Shown here: positions 50,506 to 61,199 of the stretch, piece after piece
How the letters are laid out: each line of letters begins with the position of its first letter
How positions within the stretch are numbered: the first letter of the stretch is position 1
Assembly (NCBI GenBank): GCA_905147135.1
Contig: LR990054.1
Location: 12,313,001-12,377,000 of the forward strand
From: Blastobasis lacticolella
Taxonomy: Eukaryota > Arthropoda > Insecta > Lepidoptera > Blastobasidae
Reading direction: 5' to 3'
Length of the DNA: 64,000 bases
Made by a program: the position numbers and the translations under genes
Notes under the pieces: generated by a model
The model's database searches: none
Seen by the model: only the letters and a program-made list of their open reading frames with translations
What the model was told of the DNA's origin: nothing

Positions 50506-50930
50506 CACCTATTTGCCACAACCGTGTGTACCAACTTTTAAGGCGCATACGTATAGCAATAGGTAATTAGGTGTAATCCCATAATTGGTCAGGTTAGAAA
50601 ATTGGCCGCGTGGGCCCCATTTGCGGGCCCGCGATTAGCTCCATAAAACTCGATGCGATCTTGATAACGGACGCGTGAAAACGCCGCCGGAATATGTTGG
50701 TATGTGTGTTTGTCTACGTATCGAGTATGCGTAGGTACGCTCTGGGATAGTTCGTTTTATGTCCTATCAGAGGGGCTATTGGCTATCTTAGTGGACAACT
50801 AAGCCCCGCAAGCAGGTGGGCCGCTTGAATTTGACATAAAAATATTACACTACTCTAATTTGGTAGACGCTATAGTCAGTGGCCAAAGTAGATTACGTAG
50901 TGAAGAATTATCCAATGTCAAATTCAGTTT

Positions 50931-51297
50931 TCAATTCATCATCATTATCTTGGCGTTAATGTCCCGGTTGTGCTCTCGCGCACGAGGGCCCGGGTTCCGC
51001 CGTGACCATGATCCAGGATTTGGCAGGTCAGGTAATTACAGTGGAGCGACTGCCATCTGACCTCCATGACCCTGTTACCAGGGGAACCTGACCAGATTGG
51101 ATCATGGTTACACATGCAGTCGCCTGAATGTGCAGGTTTCATCACGATATTTTCCCTCACCGTAAGAGCATTGGTTAGTATTTAACTAATGTACATAACT
51201 CAGAAAACAGTCATTGGTACATGGCCGGCGCGGGACTCGAACCCGGGACCTCTGGCTTACCAGTCGGATACTCTAACCGCTCGGCCACCGACGCTCG
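50931..51297 (-). mobile_element. SINE family 1, near full-length copy
   Basis: A minus-strand copy, 367 bp: ATCATCATTATC tail at the left, tRNA-like head with B box and A box at the right (51235-51297). It is flanked by perfect 11 bp AAATTCAGTTT duplications (50920-50930 and 51298-51308). It closely matches the copy at 57357-57727, which suggests recent activity of the family. Confidence 0.9.
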
Positions 51298-51344
51298 AAA
51301 TTCAGTTTAAAATTGAGTTCCAGTATCTATAGACAGGATCATTA

Positions 51345-51560
51345 CTAACCGATAGAAAAAGTCAGATAACCCCCGACCAAGTTTACTTAAACTCAAATAT
51401 TTTCTGAATTACAGAACCGATTTTAATCCAACAAAGCTAAGAATTACCTCGATTAAACTGGCTTTCAAATAGAGGAAACAGCATCTACATCGGACTATCC
51501 ATTCGGCAGTTACGATGCCACAAACATACACACAAAGCCGCAGATACACACGTCAAACTT
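51345..51560 (+). repeat. interspersed repeat D
   Basis: AACCGATAGAAAAAGTCAG, TACAGAACCGATTTTAATCC, CTGGCTTTCAAATAGAGG and ACACACAAAGCCGCAGATAC. Same family as 30985-31175, and it includes a middle segment missing there. Confidence 0.62.
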
Positions 51561-51561
51561 A

Positions 51562-51790
51562 CAATAACCCCTCCGTTGACCCTCTGTTGGACACCACGCG
51601 AAGGTTTGAAAGAACGTTTCTCGCTCGTACGATTCGGATGTGGAATGAGCTCCCAGCCACAGTATGTCCTTTGGACTTTGTTTTCAGATGCGGGCAACGC
51701 ATTGGTAAATCCCCTGGTGTTGCTGATGTCCATAGGCGGCGGTGACCACTTTCCATCAGGTGGCCCGCATGCCTGTTTGTCTGCCGGATA
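51562..51790 (+). pseudogene. CR1/Jockey-like LINE, C-terminus of reverse transcriptase ORF and 3' UTR
   Basis: Translation gives TRRFERTFLARTIRMWNELP followed by ATVC. This is the conserved extreme C-terminal motif (F-x-R-T-x-R-x-WN-x-LP) of many CR1/Jockey-clade non-LTR retrotransposon ORF2 proteins. The frame degenerates right after it, and the remainder (about 51690-51790) is the LINE tail repeat seen elsewhere in this window (GTGACCACTTTCCATCAGGTGGCC). So the protein fossil and the orphan tail repeats belong to one LINE family. It is a 5'-truncated dead copy. It directly abuts a copy of a different repeat on the left (51350-51560). Confidence 0.75.
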
Positions 51791-51919
51791 AAAAATAAAA
51801 ACCGCCTTATTTTGTTGGAGGTCACAAAACAGATATATTTGAGAACAAAATTGTATATTAATAATAAATAACATACCTACCGTCGCGGGGTGCAAATCGG
51901 CTCCCGAGACTGTTGGACC

Positions 51920-52022
51920 CCATGGTCGTACGACAGACGTCGCCCGACCAATTGGAGACCTCAAACCAGCCCGTCCCACGATTTTGGTCACACGACAGTT
52001 GCCAATTAGGAAAGCGCCTTAG
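51920..52022 (+). repeat. interspersed repeat E, copy 2
   Basis: CGTACGACAGACGTCGCCCG, ACCAATTGGAGACCTCAAA and GTTGCCAATTAGGAAAGCGCC. Same family as 10375-10465. Class unknown. Confidence 0.7.
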
Positions 52023-52194
52023 GATTACCAGCGGAAGATTAAGGTCAACCTTGCTTCGCCAACGGTCTTACATTATAGGAGGCACACGTCTCACTGCTGA
52101 AGATCAATTACCCTCAAAGTACGAAACGGTCACCCATCCATTTTCCGGACTCTGCAAATGTTGCTTAACCTTGGTTATAGGTCTCGCAAGCACG

Positions 52195-52447
52195 CCACCA
52201 CTAGCTACGGTGAAGGAAACATCGTGACATGTAGAACCTGCACATTCAGGCGACTAAAAGTATACCTACGATACAATACAGTGTTCCCCTGTTAACAGAG
52301 TCACGGAGGTCAGATGATCGCGATGATGAGAGAGGTCGCTGCATTGTAATTACCTGATCTGCCAAATTCTGGATCACTAGCTGTGCAGGCTGACCGCTGG
52401 CTCTCACGAGCGAGAGCACTATCGGGACCATGACGCCAAAGATGATT
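52195..52447 (+). mobile_element. SINE family 1 copy, 5'-truncated and diverged
   Basis: A plus-strand copy without a tRNA-like head. It holds the CCTGCACATTCAGGCGACT block, the AATTACCTGATCTGCCAAATTCTGGATCA block and the GACGCCAAAGATGATTATA end. Several internal indels mark it as old. Confidence 0.75.
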
Positions 52448-52515
52448 ATATTTATTTATTTAAGGATAACCAGGCATCTGTAAAATAAACTGTTCACTCC
52501 CCCAAAGGGTTAACC

Positions 52516-53977
52516 TAGAGATGAAACGGATATTGGTTTGGCCGGATACCGGATATCCGGCCAGTCTCCTAGCCGGATATCCGGATATCCGGCGGCCGGA
52601 TATTCACAGGTCATAGTCTCTGAACAAGTTTGTACAAGCTGTTATGGCGGCGTGGGACTTTATACGACTGCATGTGTTTATGTAATGTAAAGTTTTCGTT
52701 TAATGTGAATAATTTGAACGTTGAACTGAACAATTTTTCCGCCCTCATACGGATTGATAGTTTCAAAATACGGGCTTACACATTAGCCCACAGCATCGTA
52801 GAGAATAAACGACATCGTATACTACCTCTAAATATAAAGAAATTCATATTTTAATCAAGGATAATATTTTTTCATATCTATAATATCAATATATATCTTG
52901 ATTGACTTTAAATCATAACACTAAGTACATTATAATACTAAGCAGCATTTGTCAAAACTACACACGACAAAAATGCGTATTTATGCTGATCAGCGGGTGT
53001 CACCCTGTTGGGCAAAGTACGTAATGTCCACACTCGTGGAAGTTACAAAGTCACACCTATGCCCGAGAAAATTTAAGAACGCTCAATGCGATGGTGTAAG
53101 CATGTTTTAAGAGAGGTAGGGCATAGCGGGGTATCCCGTTCGAATTGGAGCCGCCCGACTGGGGAAGTACCTCCACCTTACAGAATACCGCAGCTAAACA
53201 ATACTCTTTTAAATAGTGTTGTGTTTCTGCCGGTGAGTAAGGTTTCCAGTGCACCATGGGGTGGGGATTTGGGGAACCGAGGCTTTGGCAGTGGAGGGGC
53301 ATTTGTCTTTTTGCTGCCAGAGCAACGTGTTACAGAGGTGGGCAACGCATTATCGATACTCTTGGTGTTGCTAATGTCTAGAGGCAGTGGTGACCACTTT
53401 CCAGCAGGTGGCCCGCTTGCTTGATTGCCTACTGTATAAAATTAAAAAAAAAATGTGCTTCGGCGCCCCAAAGATCACTTTAGTGCAAGTAGCCCTAAAT
53501 TTGGCGACGACGACTCGCTGACGCGGAAGACACCCACACGCTACCTGGCTGACGGCGGACCAACGGGACCTGAAGGACAATATTATTGACGCTGCTACTG
53601 CTCAAAATAGAAAGAAATGGAGAAAGCAGACAAGGAGAGCTGACTCCAGCTAATGGAAAAGGCATAGTGCAAAAAGAAGAGACCAGAAAACTATTAAAAA
53701 TGTTTGCTAACCTACCAAATGAACGATACCGACATAATCAATAGTTCTTTTATTAATATTTATGGTTTTTAAACATTTTGATACGACTTTTTACTCGACT
53801 GCTACAGAAGGGCATATATTTCCGATGAGCAAAATCACTTTAATGGGCGTTTCATACATTTTTTACTATCCGGTATCCGGCCGGATATTAACGCATTATC
53901 CGGTAACCGGCCGGATACTAAATTATGACCGGATAGGCCGGATACCGGATAGTGGCCGGATATCCGTTACATCTCTA
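52516..53977. mobile_element. hAT-like non-autonomous DNA transposon with 8 bp target-site duplication
   Basis: The ends are inverted copies: TAGAGATGAAACGGATA at the left and, read inward from the right, TAGAGATGTAACGGATATCC. The flanking 8 bases are GGTTAACC (52508-52515) and GTTTAACC (53978-53985), seven of eight identical. This fits the 8 bp duplication typical of hAT elements. Next to both ends are arrays of GGATATCCGG/CCGGATA half-palindromes (about 52541-52600 and 53866-53965), probably subterminal transposase-binding repeats. I recognise no transposase; the internal ORFs are short. A LINE 3' end is inserted at about 53085-53452. The hAT assignment rests on the duplication length and terminal structure, not on protein. 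Confidence 0.75.
53085..53452 (+). mobile_element. LINE 3'-end fragment inserted in the hAT-like element
   Basis: It reads in the plus direction through a segment that aligns with the LINE-tail repeat at 12833-13050 (reverse orientation there). Shared blocks include the CATGGGGTGGGGATTTGGGG region, the GCATTTG...TGCCAGAGCAACGT region, and the GTGGGCAACGCATT and GACCACTTTCC...GGTGGCCCGCTTG blocks. It ends in an A-rich tail near 53440-53452, as expected for target-primed insertion. The ORF across it (to 53424) is a by-product of the repeat. Confidence 0.6.
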
Positions 53978-54104
53978 GTTTAACCCCTCTGTCTTCCTTA
54001 ACAAACATGATTCGACTACGCTGGCAGCGAGTCCAAAAATAAATGATACTTAACTTACTCGTATAGTAGGTATGTTAAAAAGCTATTTTTTTGTAATTTG
54101 AAGG

Positions 54105-54447
54105 CAGTTGTGCTCTTGCGCACGAGGGCCTTGGGTCCGCCTTGACCATGATCCAGGATTTGGCAGATTAGGTAATTACAGAAGAGCGACTGCCATCTGA
54201 CCTCCGCGACCCTGCTACCAGGAAAACCTGACCAGATTTGATTATCGTTACCCATTCAGTCACTTGAATGTGCAGGTCTCATCACGACATTTTCATTCAC
54301 CGTAAGGTCATCGGTTTGTATTCAACTAATGTACATAACTTAGAAAGAGTAATTGGTACATGGCATGTACATGTCATGGCAGTGGGATTTGAACCCGGTA
54401 CCTCTCGCTTTCGTGTCAATACGTTAACCACTCGTCCACCGTCGCTC
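54105..54447 (-). mobile_element. SINE family 1 copy
   Basis: A minus-strand copy without its GATGAT tail. It runs from the TTGCGCACGAGGGCC block to a degenerate tRNA-like head (CCCGGTACCTCTCGC, then CCACTCGTCCACCGTCGC). It lies between the hAT-like element and the second copy of the 255 bp MITE. Confidence 0.85.
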
Positions 54448-54476
54448 CCTCCCGACTATAATAAAAGGTACTATAG

Positions 54477-54733
54477 GTAGAGCTCGTCTAGTCTAAGATG
54501 ACGCGCCCCACTACTTAGTTAGTTGATTTCGATGTGTGAGTGCAAGTATTGATAACGACACTTCATCTGTGTGGGAGCCAATGAACGGCGCGTGCTCCGA
54601 CGTCTGAATCTCACCGGCAACTGAATGACCAATTACAACGGCATTTGTATATGTATTGCGTCCATATTCTAAACTTGCTTGTGTGCGTTAATGCGATAGT
54701 GGGGCGCGTCATTTTAAATTAGACGAGCTCTAC
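54477..54733. mobile_element. 255 bp MITE, copy 2
   Basis: Same terminal inverted repeats and interior as 19776-20030. The main difference is one replaced stretch near 54590-54620 (GTGCTCCGACGTCTGAATCTC against GTATTCCTACGAGGAACTC). The high identity over 34 kb apart implies recent mobility. Confidence 0.85.
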
Positions 54734-55281
54734 TAATATATCTTATCTTTTTATGTTACTTTTATATATATATATTATGTTGTCTCTGTTTCACTTATCT
54801 CTGTAAATATTTTTGAATGTTGTGCTGTATGTCTGAGTGGAATAAAAGTGCTTTACTTACTTAATATGCAGAATCCTCAAGAACAACAGCGACAATATAA
54901 ACCTAACTACAAAAACACAGACCTACCATAACAACATCATTTTTAGAGCTCAAAAATAGTTCTCCAGTTCCGATAGCGAGCGGTTAAATTGTAAATTCCC
55001 GACAGCTCACGTCGGAGTTGTAAATTTTTCCCTAACTGCGGTACTCTGTATGATTTTTGAGACTAACTACTAACAGAACAGCGGTCCGTCTGTGCGTTGC
55101 CCTGCCGAGGCGGTTCCGAGTTAAATGGACTTCTAATAATACCTATTCCATATTCAAATGCGGTGTCCGTTTCCAGGAAAGTTTAATTGGCGTATGTTGG
55201 CTGGTTTTGGCGTGTAATAACTAAACAGAGGTTGGTACTGAAAATATTCTACTACTATAATATTATTTACCTATAGGTAGT

Positions 55282-55405
55282 TCTATACATAGTATAAAAC
55301 TAAGTCGCATCCCGCCGTCTGTCCCTGTGTATGTATCTATGTACGCTTTGATTGATTTGATGATTTTATAAAACACACAACGGGTTTTAATGCCGGGTCC
55401 ACTAG
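55282..55405 (+). mobile_element. short Helitron-like element
   Basis: Starts TCTATACATAGTATAAAAC and ends GCCGGGTCCACTAG followed by T, the TC...CTAG pattern of Helitrons. The 5' block CCGCCGTCTGTCCCTGTGTATG recurs at 22785-22810 and the 3' block at 48715-48733, so this may be an internally deleted copy. Confidence 0.5.
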
Positions 55406-55726
55406 TAATACTCTAAATAATGCGAAAGTTTGTAAGGATGTTTGGATGTTTAATACTCGTTCACGGAAAAACTACTGAACAGATTTTGATGAAATTTGGC
55501 AATAATGTAGCTTATTTCCCAGAATAGCAGACAGACTATTACATACATACATACATAAAGCTCACGCCTGTGTCCCACAGGTGGGGTAGGCAGAGACTAT
55601 GGACCGCCACTTTGCTCTGTCCTGACACAATTCTCTATATTTATCCTGAAATAATATGTGGATCCCGCGGGAACGGGGTTGGAAAGTTTTACCCGGATTT
55701 CACGCGGACGAAGTCGCGAGCTAAAT
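55405..55726 (+). mobile_element. Helitron-like remnant with CTAG 3' end
   Basis: Contains GCGAAAGTTTGTAAGGATG near 55420, a 'AAAAACTACTGAACAGATTTTGATG' type block near 55466, and ends CGGACGAAGTCGCGAGC...ATCTAG|T at 55726, the usual Helitron 3' end. Another insertion seems to interrupt it around 55550-55660. Confidence 0.5.
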
Positions 55727-55740
55727 CTAGTTATTATAAA

Positions 55741-55973
55741 TATTCGTGGACAAATTCACACAGCGCCATCTAGCCCCAAACTAAGCAAAGCTTGTACTAT
55801 GGGTGCTAGATAACTGATATACTACTTAAATACTTTTTAAATACATATACTTATTATACATAGAACACCCAGACCCGTAACAGAAATTAAAATTCATCAT
55901 TTCAATTTCTGCCCGGCCGGGATCGAACCCGGGACCTCTTGCGTGGCAGACCATTAAACCACTCAGGTCGTCG
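55741..55973 (-). mobile_element. SINE family 2 copy
   Basis: Minus strand, from CACACAGCGCCATCTAGCCC at the left to the tRNA-like head at the right (CCACTCAGGTCGTCG). It directly follows a Helitron-like 3' end at about 55726. Confidence 0.85.
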
Positions 55974-56246
55974 AAATTATATATAAATTATATAATGCTA
56001 GTGGACCAGTGGAGTTGAGAAGTAATACGGATTCAGATTGCTTAAACTTGATTATATTGTTGTCTTTAGTACTAACCATTATACAGATATCGCAGGCCCA
56101 GCAATTGGAAAAAGTCTCCTACAATAGGTACTTATTTATCCCAAATATTCCGTAGAAAAAAGGCTGATTCTTTACAAATAGGTTCATTCCCCAAGCCTAA
56201 TTAGTCAACTGTTAACTATCAGTTACTAATACATAACTGTCAGTTG

Positions 56247-56526
56247 GCCGTGTGGTGTCCGACAGCGTAGAATAGCACCAACCCCTTACATTCGTGGGTG
56301 TTCTACAAGGCGACTAATGTTTTCGAGACAAAAGATCTAGAGTCTCCGTAGGCTGGAAAATGGGCAGCAGCTTTTTTCATTGTTATATTATAACACTGCG
56401 ATCTCCAACTATTATATTATAGTCTGTCTATTATAGTCTGTCAAGCGTGGAGATTATGGCAATATCCTCCCCTTACGTGGGAGGGGCCCTAAGTCCTGCA
56501 GTGTACCGTTATGGGCTGTGATGACG
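56247..56526 (+). mobile_element. R3 SINE-like element with 12 bp target-site duplication
   Basis: A 280 bp element running from GTGTGGTGTCCGACAGCGTAG to GTTATGGGCTGTGATGACG. It is flanked by perfect 12 bp AACTGTCAGTTG copies (56235-56246 and 56527-56538). The 3' end is GATGA-like, as in SINE 1. No convincing tRNA-like head, so I call it SINE-like. Confidence 0.82.
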
Positions 56527-56931
56527 AACTGTCAGTTGACAGTCTCGAGAACAGACTAAAAAAAAATCTCCATCTTAGCAATCAGCCCATTCGTTCCTAA
56601 AAATATTCTCATACAACTTTAAAGGTAGCGTAAAAATACTTGCCTTCCTTACTCGTACATAATACGCCACAGTAGCTCGAAAGCGCAGTACAACACATCA
56701 CACGTCAGCCTCGCCGTGAAACAAACTGCTACAATTAACTGGCGACCCGCTCCGGCGGAGTTCAACAGTTTTTCCCTCGTAATTCTATTACATTATTAAC
56801 TTACACCGTGTTAAGGAAACAGTGTTGGTGGTGGGGTAATGTTGTCGATGGTTTTTGTGTACGTTGGTATTGGTTGTTTTGTGTGTTTGGCTGGGCAGCG
56901 GCTGTTGTGGGAGTTTTCTTAGCATATTTTT

Positions 56932-57002
56932 TTTATATGTTATGCGGCAGAGAAACAGGCAAACGAGCCACCTGATGGAATGTGGTCGCCGTAATATTGT
57001 TC
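56932..57002 (-). repeat. LINE tail repeat fragment
   Basis: A short piece, AACAGGCAAACGAGCCACC then TGATGGAATGTGGTCGCCG, of the same family as 12833-13050. Confidence 0.6.
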
Positions 57003-57356
57003 ATTGATTCATCCACATACACAGCAACAAAAATCGACAGGCAGGCATTGTATCTGGTTGACGGCGGTTCTTTACTGAACTAACTATTTAATTTAAAAGA
57101 ATAGAATGTCGTCTACCCACAGATATCGGAATATTGGAGGAAACAGCGTCAGGAACCCCGCAGGTACCGATGTATCTTACAAATAATGGACATGTGTGAA
57201 ATATCCGCACTATTTAGGCCACACTTTCTTTATTTCCCCTAAATTTTGCGGGATGATGATCAGCCGAAGAACGTCTCCTGAAGTTAAAGCTCCATCTCCC
57301 AAGTCTTTCTCACCTATGAATTTAATTAGAGTATGATATAGATAGTAGTACCATTC

Positions 57357-57727
57357 GTCGGGAGCGTCGGTGGCCGAGTGGTTAGAGAATACGACTCGTA
57401 AGCCAGAGGTCCCGGGTTCGAATCCCGCTCCGGCCATGTACCAATGACTGTTTTCTGAGTTATGTACATTAGTTGAATACTAACCGATGCTCTTACAGTA
57501 AGGAAAAACATCGTGGTGAAACCTGCACATTCAGGCGACTGGATGTGTAACCATGATCCAATCTGGTCAGGTTCCCCTGGTAGCAGGGTCATGGAGGTCA
57601 GATGGCAGTCGCTCCACTGTAATTACCTGACCTGCCAAATCCTGGATGATGGTCAAGGCGGACCCCGAGCCCTCGTGCGCGAGAGCACAACCGGGACATT
57701 AACGCCAAGATGATGATGATGATGATT
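57357..57727 (+). mobile_element. SINE family 1, full-length copy with 16 bp target-site duplication
   Basis: The best copy of the commonest SINE here (371 bp). The tRNA-like head has a TGGCCGAGTGG A box (57371-57381) and a GGGTTCGAATCCC B box (57414-57426), both RNA polymerase III promoter elements. A unique body follows, ending in a GATGATGATGATGA tail. It is flanked by perfect 16 bp copies of GATAGTAGTACCATTC (57341-57356 and 57728-57743), proof of target-primed insertion. ORFs in this interval are repeat translations. Confidence 0.92.
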
Positions 57728-57784
57728 GATAGTAGTACCATTCAATAAATATCATTATTAATTACCAGATTTCCAAAGACTACC

Positions 57785-57862
57785 AATCCAAAGCCTGGAT
57801 CATGGTCAAGGAGGACCCCGGGCCCTCGTGCACGAGAGCACAACCGGGACATTAACCCATTT
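57785..57862 (+). mobile_element. SINE family 1, tail fragment
   Basis: Only the last 75 bp of SINE 1 (GGATCATGGTCAAGGAGGACC to CAACCGGGACATTAACCC), 58 bp downstream of the full-length copy. A 5'-truncated insertion or a partial local duplication. Confidence 0.75.
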
Positions 57863-60800
57863 CCTACGACAGATCGTTATAATGATCAAACTTATACATA
57901 CGGGAAAATGATAGTTAACGGAAACCTTATAATTATTGTTCACCTGTCATCGTAGTAAAGGTTTGACAGTATTTCGGTGCATAGTGTTAAATGAATTAAC
58001 ACAAATTTTTTTTTAATTTACCAGAGTTCATCGACATCAACCATACCGACTCGGGCGCATCTCTATTCCGGCTGCGAACGTCGTCGGTCGCTCTCACAGA
58101 TCGGTAGCTGAAAACTTTTAATACTTTAACTCGACTTTCACTCAATTTCGCTTAGCGCACGCTCCTTGACGCCGCGGTGTCGCTACGATATCGTCGCGGT
58201 GTCGCGTTAACTGCTTTATTGTTTGATCTTGAACTTCGCTTGAGGGAAGTCGGTTTCAGGATGATTTACGTTTAAGTAGGTACTCTTGTAAATGGGTATA
58301 TATTGAGTACGATTGTAATACGTTTTGTATGTGTTCTTTCTGAGTTCAAAGATCATGAATATTTTTTTTTACCAATGAGGTGGCAAACAAGCTTACGGCC
58401 TGCCTGATGGTAAGCAGTCATGGTAGCCTATGGACTCTTGCAATACCAGAATACTTAGGATATTAACGCACTCAACGTATTTTTTTTTAAATTTATTGGT
58501 GATACCATACCACTAGGACCTACAGCAAATGTCCATAGGCTGCGGTAATTGCTGCCATCAGGCAAGCCGTGCTTGTTTACCATCGTACGTATAAAAAAGT
58601 ACCTACTTTTAAATTACAATGAACCCTCTAAACAACGAACTACGAACTCAAAACCTAGGCGCCTAACCTACAATCCCTCGCAAACCCAACTGCTCACCTC
58701 AAAAATCGAACCCTGCCAGAAAAAAAATTGCAAACGCCGAAAACAAAATAAAACCCCATCACGACACGACAAATTGATGTCATCCATCCCTCTCGCGCTA
58801 ACAGTCGCAACATATCACTCCGCGCACGTCCTCGGAATTTTTCCTCTATATATTATTAATATATAAGTGTGATCGGATGCACTTGTCGCACGCAGACGGG
58901 TTGCGTAAGTGCGTCCTTTTCTATATTGTTGGGTCTAGTTTTCCCAAGCGACCGGGCCCCGAGGGTAAAACTCCCTTGGGTCGGTATTGACTCTACTATG
59001 GGAGGAAAGTTATCTGTAGAGCTATTGTCGCCCCCCCGCCCCCACCGCCCGTCGGAGGACTTTCTTACGCGTTTTACGTTTTGTTTTATTCGACAGTTGC
59101 GTTAATTCATGGTTCGGCGAGATTTTGTATTGCATTTTGGTTCCGGGTATTGGATTATGAATTTTTGGTTTACGATGCAGTGTTTGAGGGTTAAATAAAT
59201 TAGAAAAATAAAGTTTTGTTTTTAATTCTTATGGATGGTAGAGTAATCACCGTTCACTTTGCTTTAGCGTTTTTTAAACCTTTGTTACGTATTATAGTTA
59301 GCCTAGAAATTAATCGCATCAGTTTTCGTTTCACCTATAACCAAGTTCCAACTGAACATTCGCCTCCTAATGGGCAGTAGTATAACACCTCTCGCTCATT
59401 TTTTTTGGTAGGTCCTATATACTAACATATAGGTAATACATAGGTTTCAGGTAGGAAACGTAAATATCAAAATCAACCTTAAGTGCATTAGAACAAACTG
59501 ACCAAAGCCTCTAAAAGGGAATCCTCAGTGACAAACGCCCCGCAATACTGATTAGTAACGCGATCCAAGTGCCCATAGTTAATGCGATATAAGGGCGTGT
59601 GCACACCGGCCGCTAATTTAGTAATGCGCCGCAGACGCCGCGTGCCGGCCACGCGTCGGATGACGCTCGTGTGATTTGCGCGTAGCTTATTTGTCGTATC
59701 TACACACGACAGCGCATCAAGGTACTGATTCGAAATTATATTTTAGATCGTAAGTGAAGGTAGAAACTCAAAGTCCAAACTGATTGACGTGATTTGAGGT
59801 AGCGTGCACCTACAGAGAAAATGTAGAGACGGATTCGTAAAATTTTAAAGTAAGGAAAATCTTTTAGAAAATTTCTATTAAATTATTAGGATTTACTTTT
59901 GCTAGTTTTGAGAATGAGTCTTGGCCTAAGACACTAAGATGTTGGAGGGTCGTTGCATTAACATAGTAAGTAAGTAAGTTTTGAGAATAAATGTCCCTTA
60001 GTCGTAGTAGTGACAGGTAGCCATTTAAACGCAATACGAAATCAAGACGAAACGTCAACCAAACATACGAGTGACCAGCATAGACACTTAGTGATTTACT
60101 AATACCAAATCCATTACAAAAATTCGCCAATCCATCCATCCATCTGTCTGTCACACCTACGAACAAATAAGTATTCCACTGCATGCAGTAGCGTGCGCAT
60201 CGCAAAGGTCACGTGCACCGCACGCGCCGACAAACTGCCCTGACTAAAAGGCAATTTGTATTAGTGTAACACAAATCGCAATGAAGTTTAGTCGGACGCG
60301 TACGTCTATTTGCACCCTTATTGAGACTGTCTTTGGCCATATGGAAGATCTAGGTATATAGGTACCTACAGTAATAGCTAATAACAATCTATGAAAGACT
60401 AAAAGAAATTATGAGGTACTTACGTAAACAAATACTTGCCTATTTTCATTGAGAACATCCACCAACGTTACCTAGTTAGTCCCCTTGTATGTATGTAGGT
60501 ACTGTCAAATCAAATAATCATCATTAACATCTAAACACAAAAAAGTAGATCTAAAAGGCCAATGTCCTCTTTTTAATGCTAATTTCGGAGTAACACGATC
60601 CCTATTCTTTTGCAATACAATTATGAAGTCCAATAGGCCCTCGCATTATCTAGTCAGGGGTAACAATACAAAATATTACCCTTGCACCAGGACTAAAATT
60701 GTTAGTATAATATTTCAAGTGGGGTGGAAATGGTGGCATGTGTGAAATCACAATGGTGCCATTTTTGTAGTTGGTGTTTTTGTTTAGAGATGTGGAGTAT

Positions 60801-61199
60801 GATGGATGATATAAACATTTGCTATGATATAAACAAGTACAGAACAACTGCTTCGGACTCGCTTGAAATTTATTTTACTTACGTATCTATCTATGGTACT
60901 ATATGCATACCATACCTACATTTAACTTTGCCTGAGACTTCGAAATCATTTACTAACAGGTACTTTGTTAAATAATAGAACAAATTACACATTAAACTGA
61001 TAAACAACGTTTTTGGTAATTATTTCTGCCAAATTGTTTGGAATAATTTTGGAGACGGCTTATTCAAATTCGATAGAAATTTCACCAAGAGACGAAATAG
61101 CTTGATCTTTCGAAAAGAAAATCTTTCCTAGATCCCTTAAACCAGGCAACCAACAAAACAACGGGTTTCAAAGTAAAAAAAAGTCAAATTCGTTATTAT
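57863..61199. other. intergenic region downstream of collier, few repeats
   Basis: Apart from LINE scraps at 58366-58585 this is repeat-poor. GC-rich patches at 58020-58260 (CGTCGGTCGCTCTC, GACGCCGCGGTGTCGC), 58900-59100 and 59590-59700 are candidate regulatory DNA. The 113-codon minus ORF at 59864-60205 has no recognisable domain. Confidence 0.3.
58366..58585. repeat. two facing LINE tail repeat fragments
   Basis: Minus-oriented piece at 58366-58445 (CAAACAAGCTTACGGCCTGCC) and a plus-oriented piece at 58490-58585 (TCCATAGGCTGCGGTAATTGC, GCCATCAGGCAAGCC). They form an imperfect inverted pair around a T-rich spacer. Confidence 0.55.

Noticed and set aside
50945..51160. 71-codon ORFs with near-identical peptides at 13938, 50945 and 57513
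   Set aside because: All are translations of the SINE 1 body. The similarity reflects repeat copies, not a gene family.
51485..51991. 168-codon minus-strand ORF, the longest in the window
   Set aside because: It is antisense to a LINE C-terminal fossil and repeat D, then runs into repeat E; the coding sense is the plus strand.
59864..60205. 113-codon minus-strand ORF downstream of collier
   Set aside because: No recognisable motif, and nothing connects it to the collier exons by splice sites in phase.
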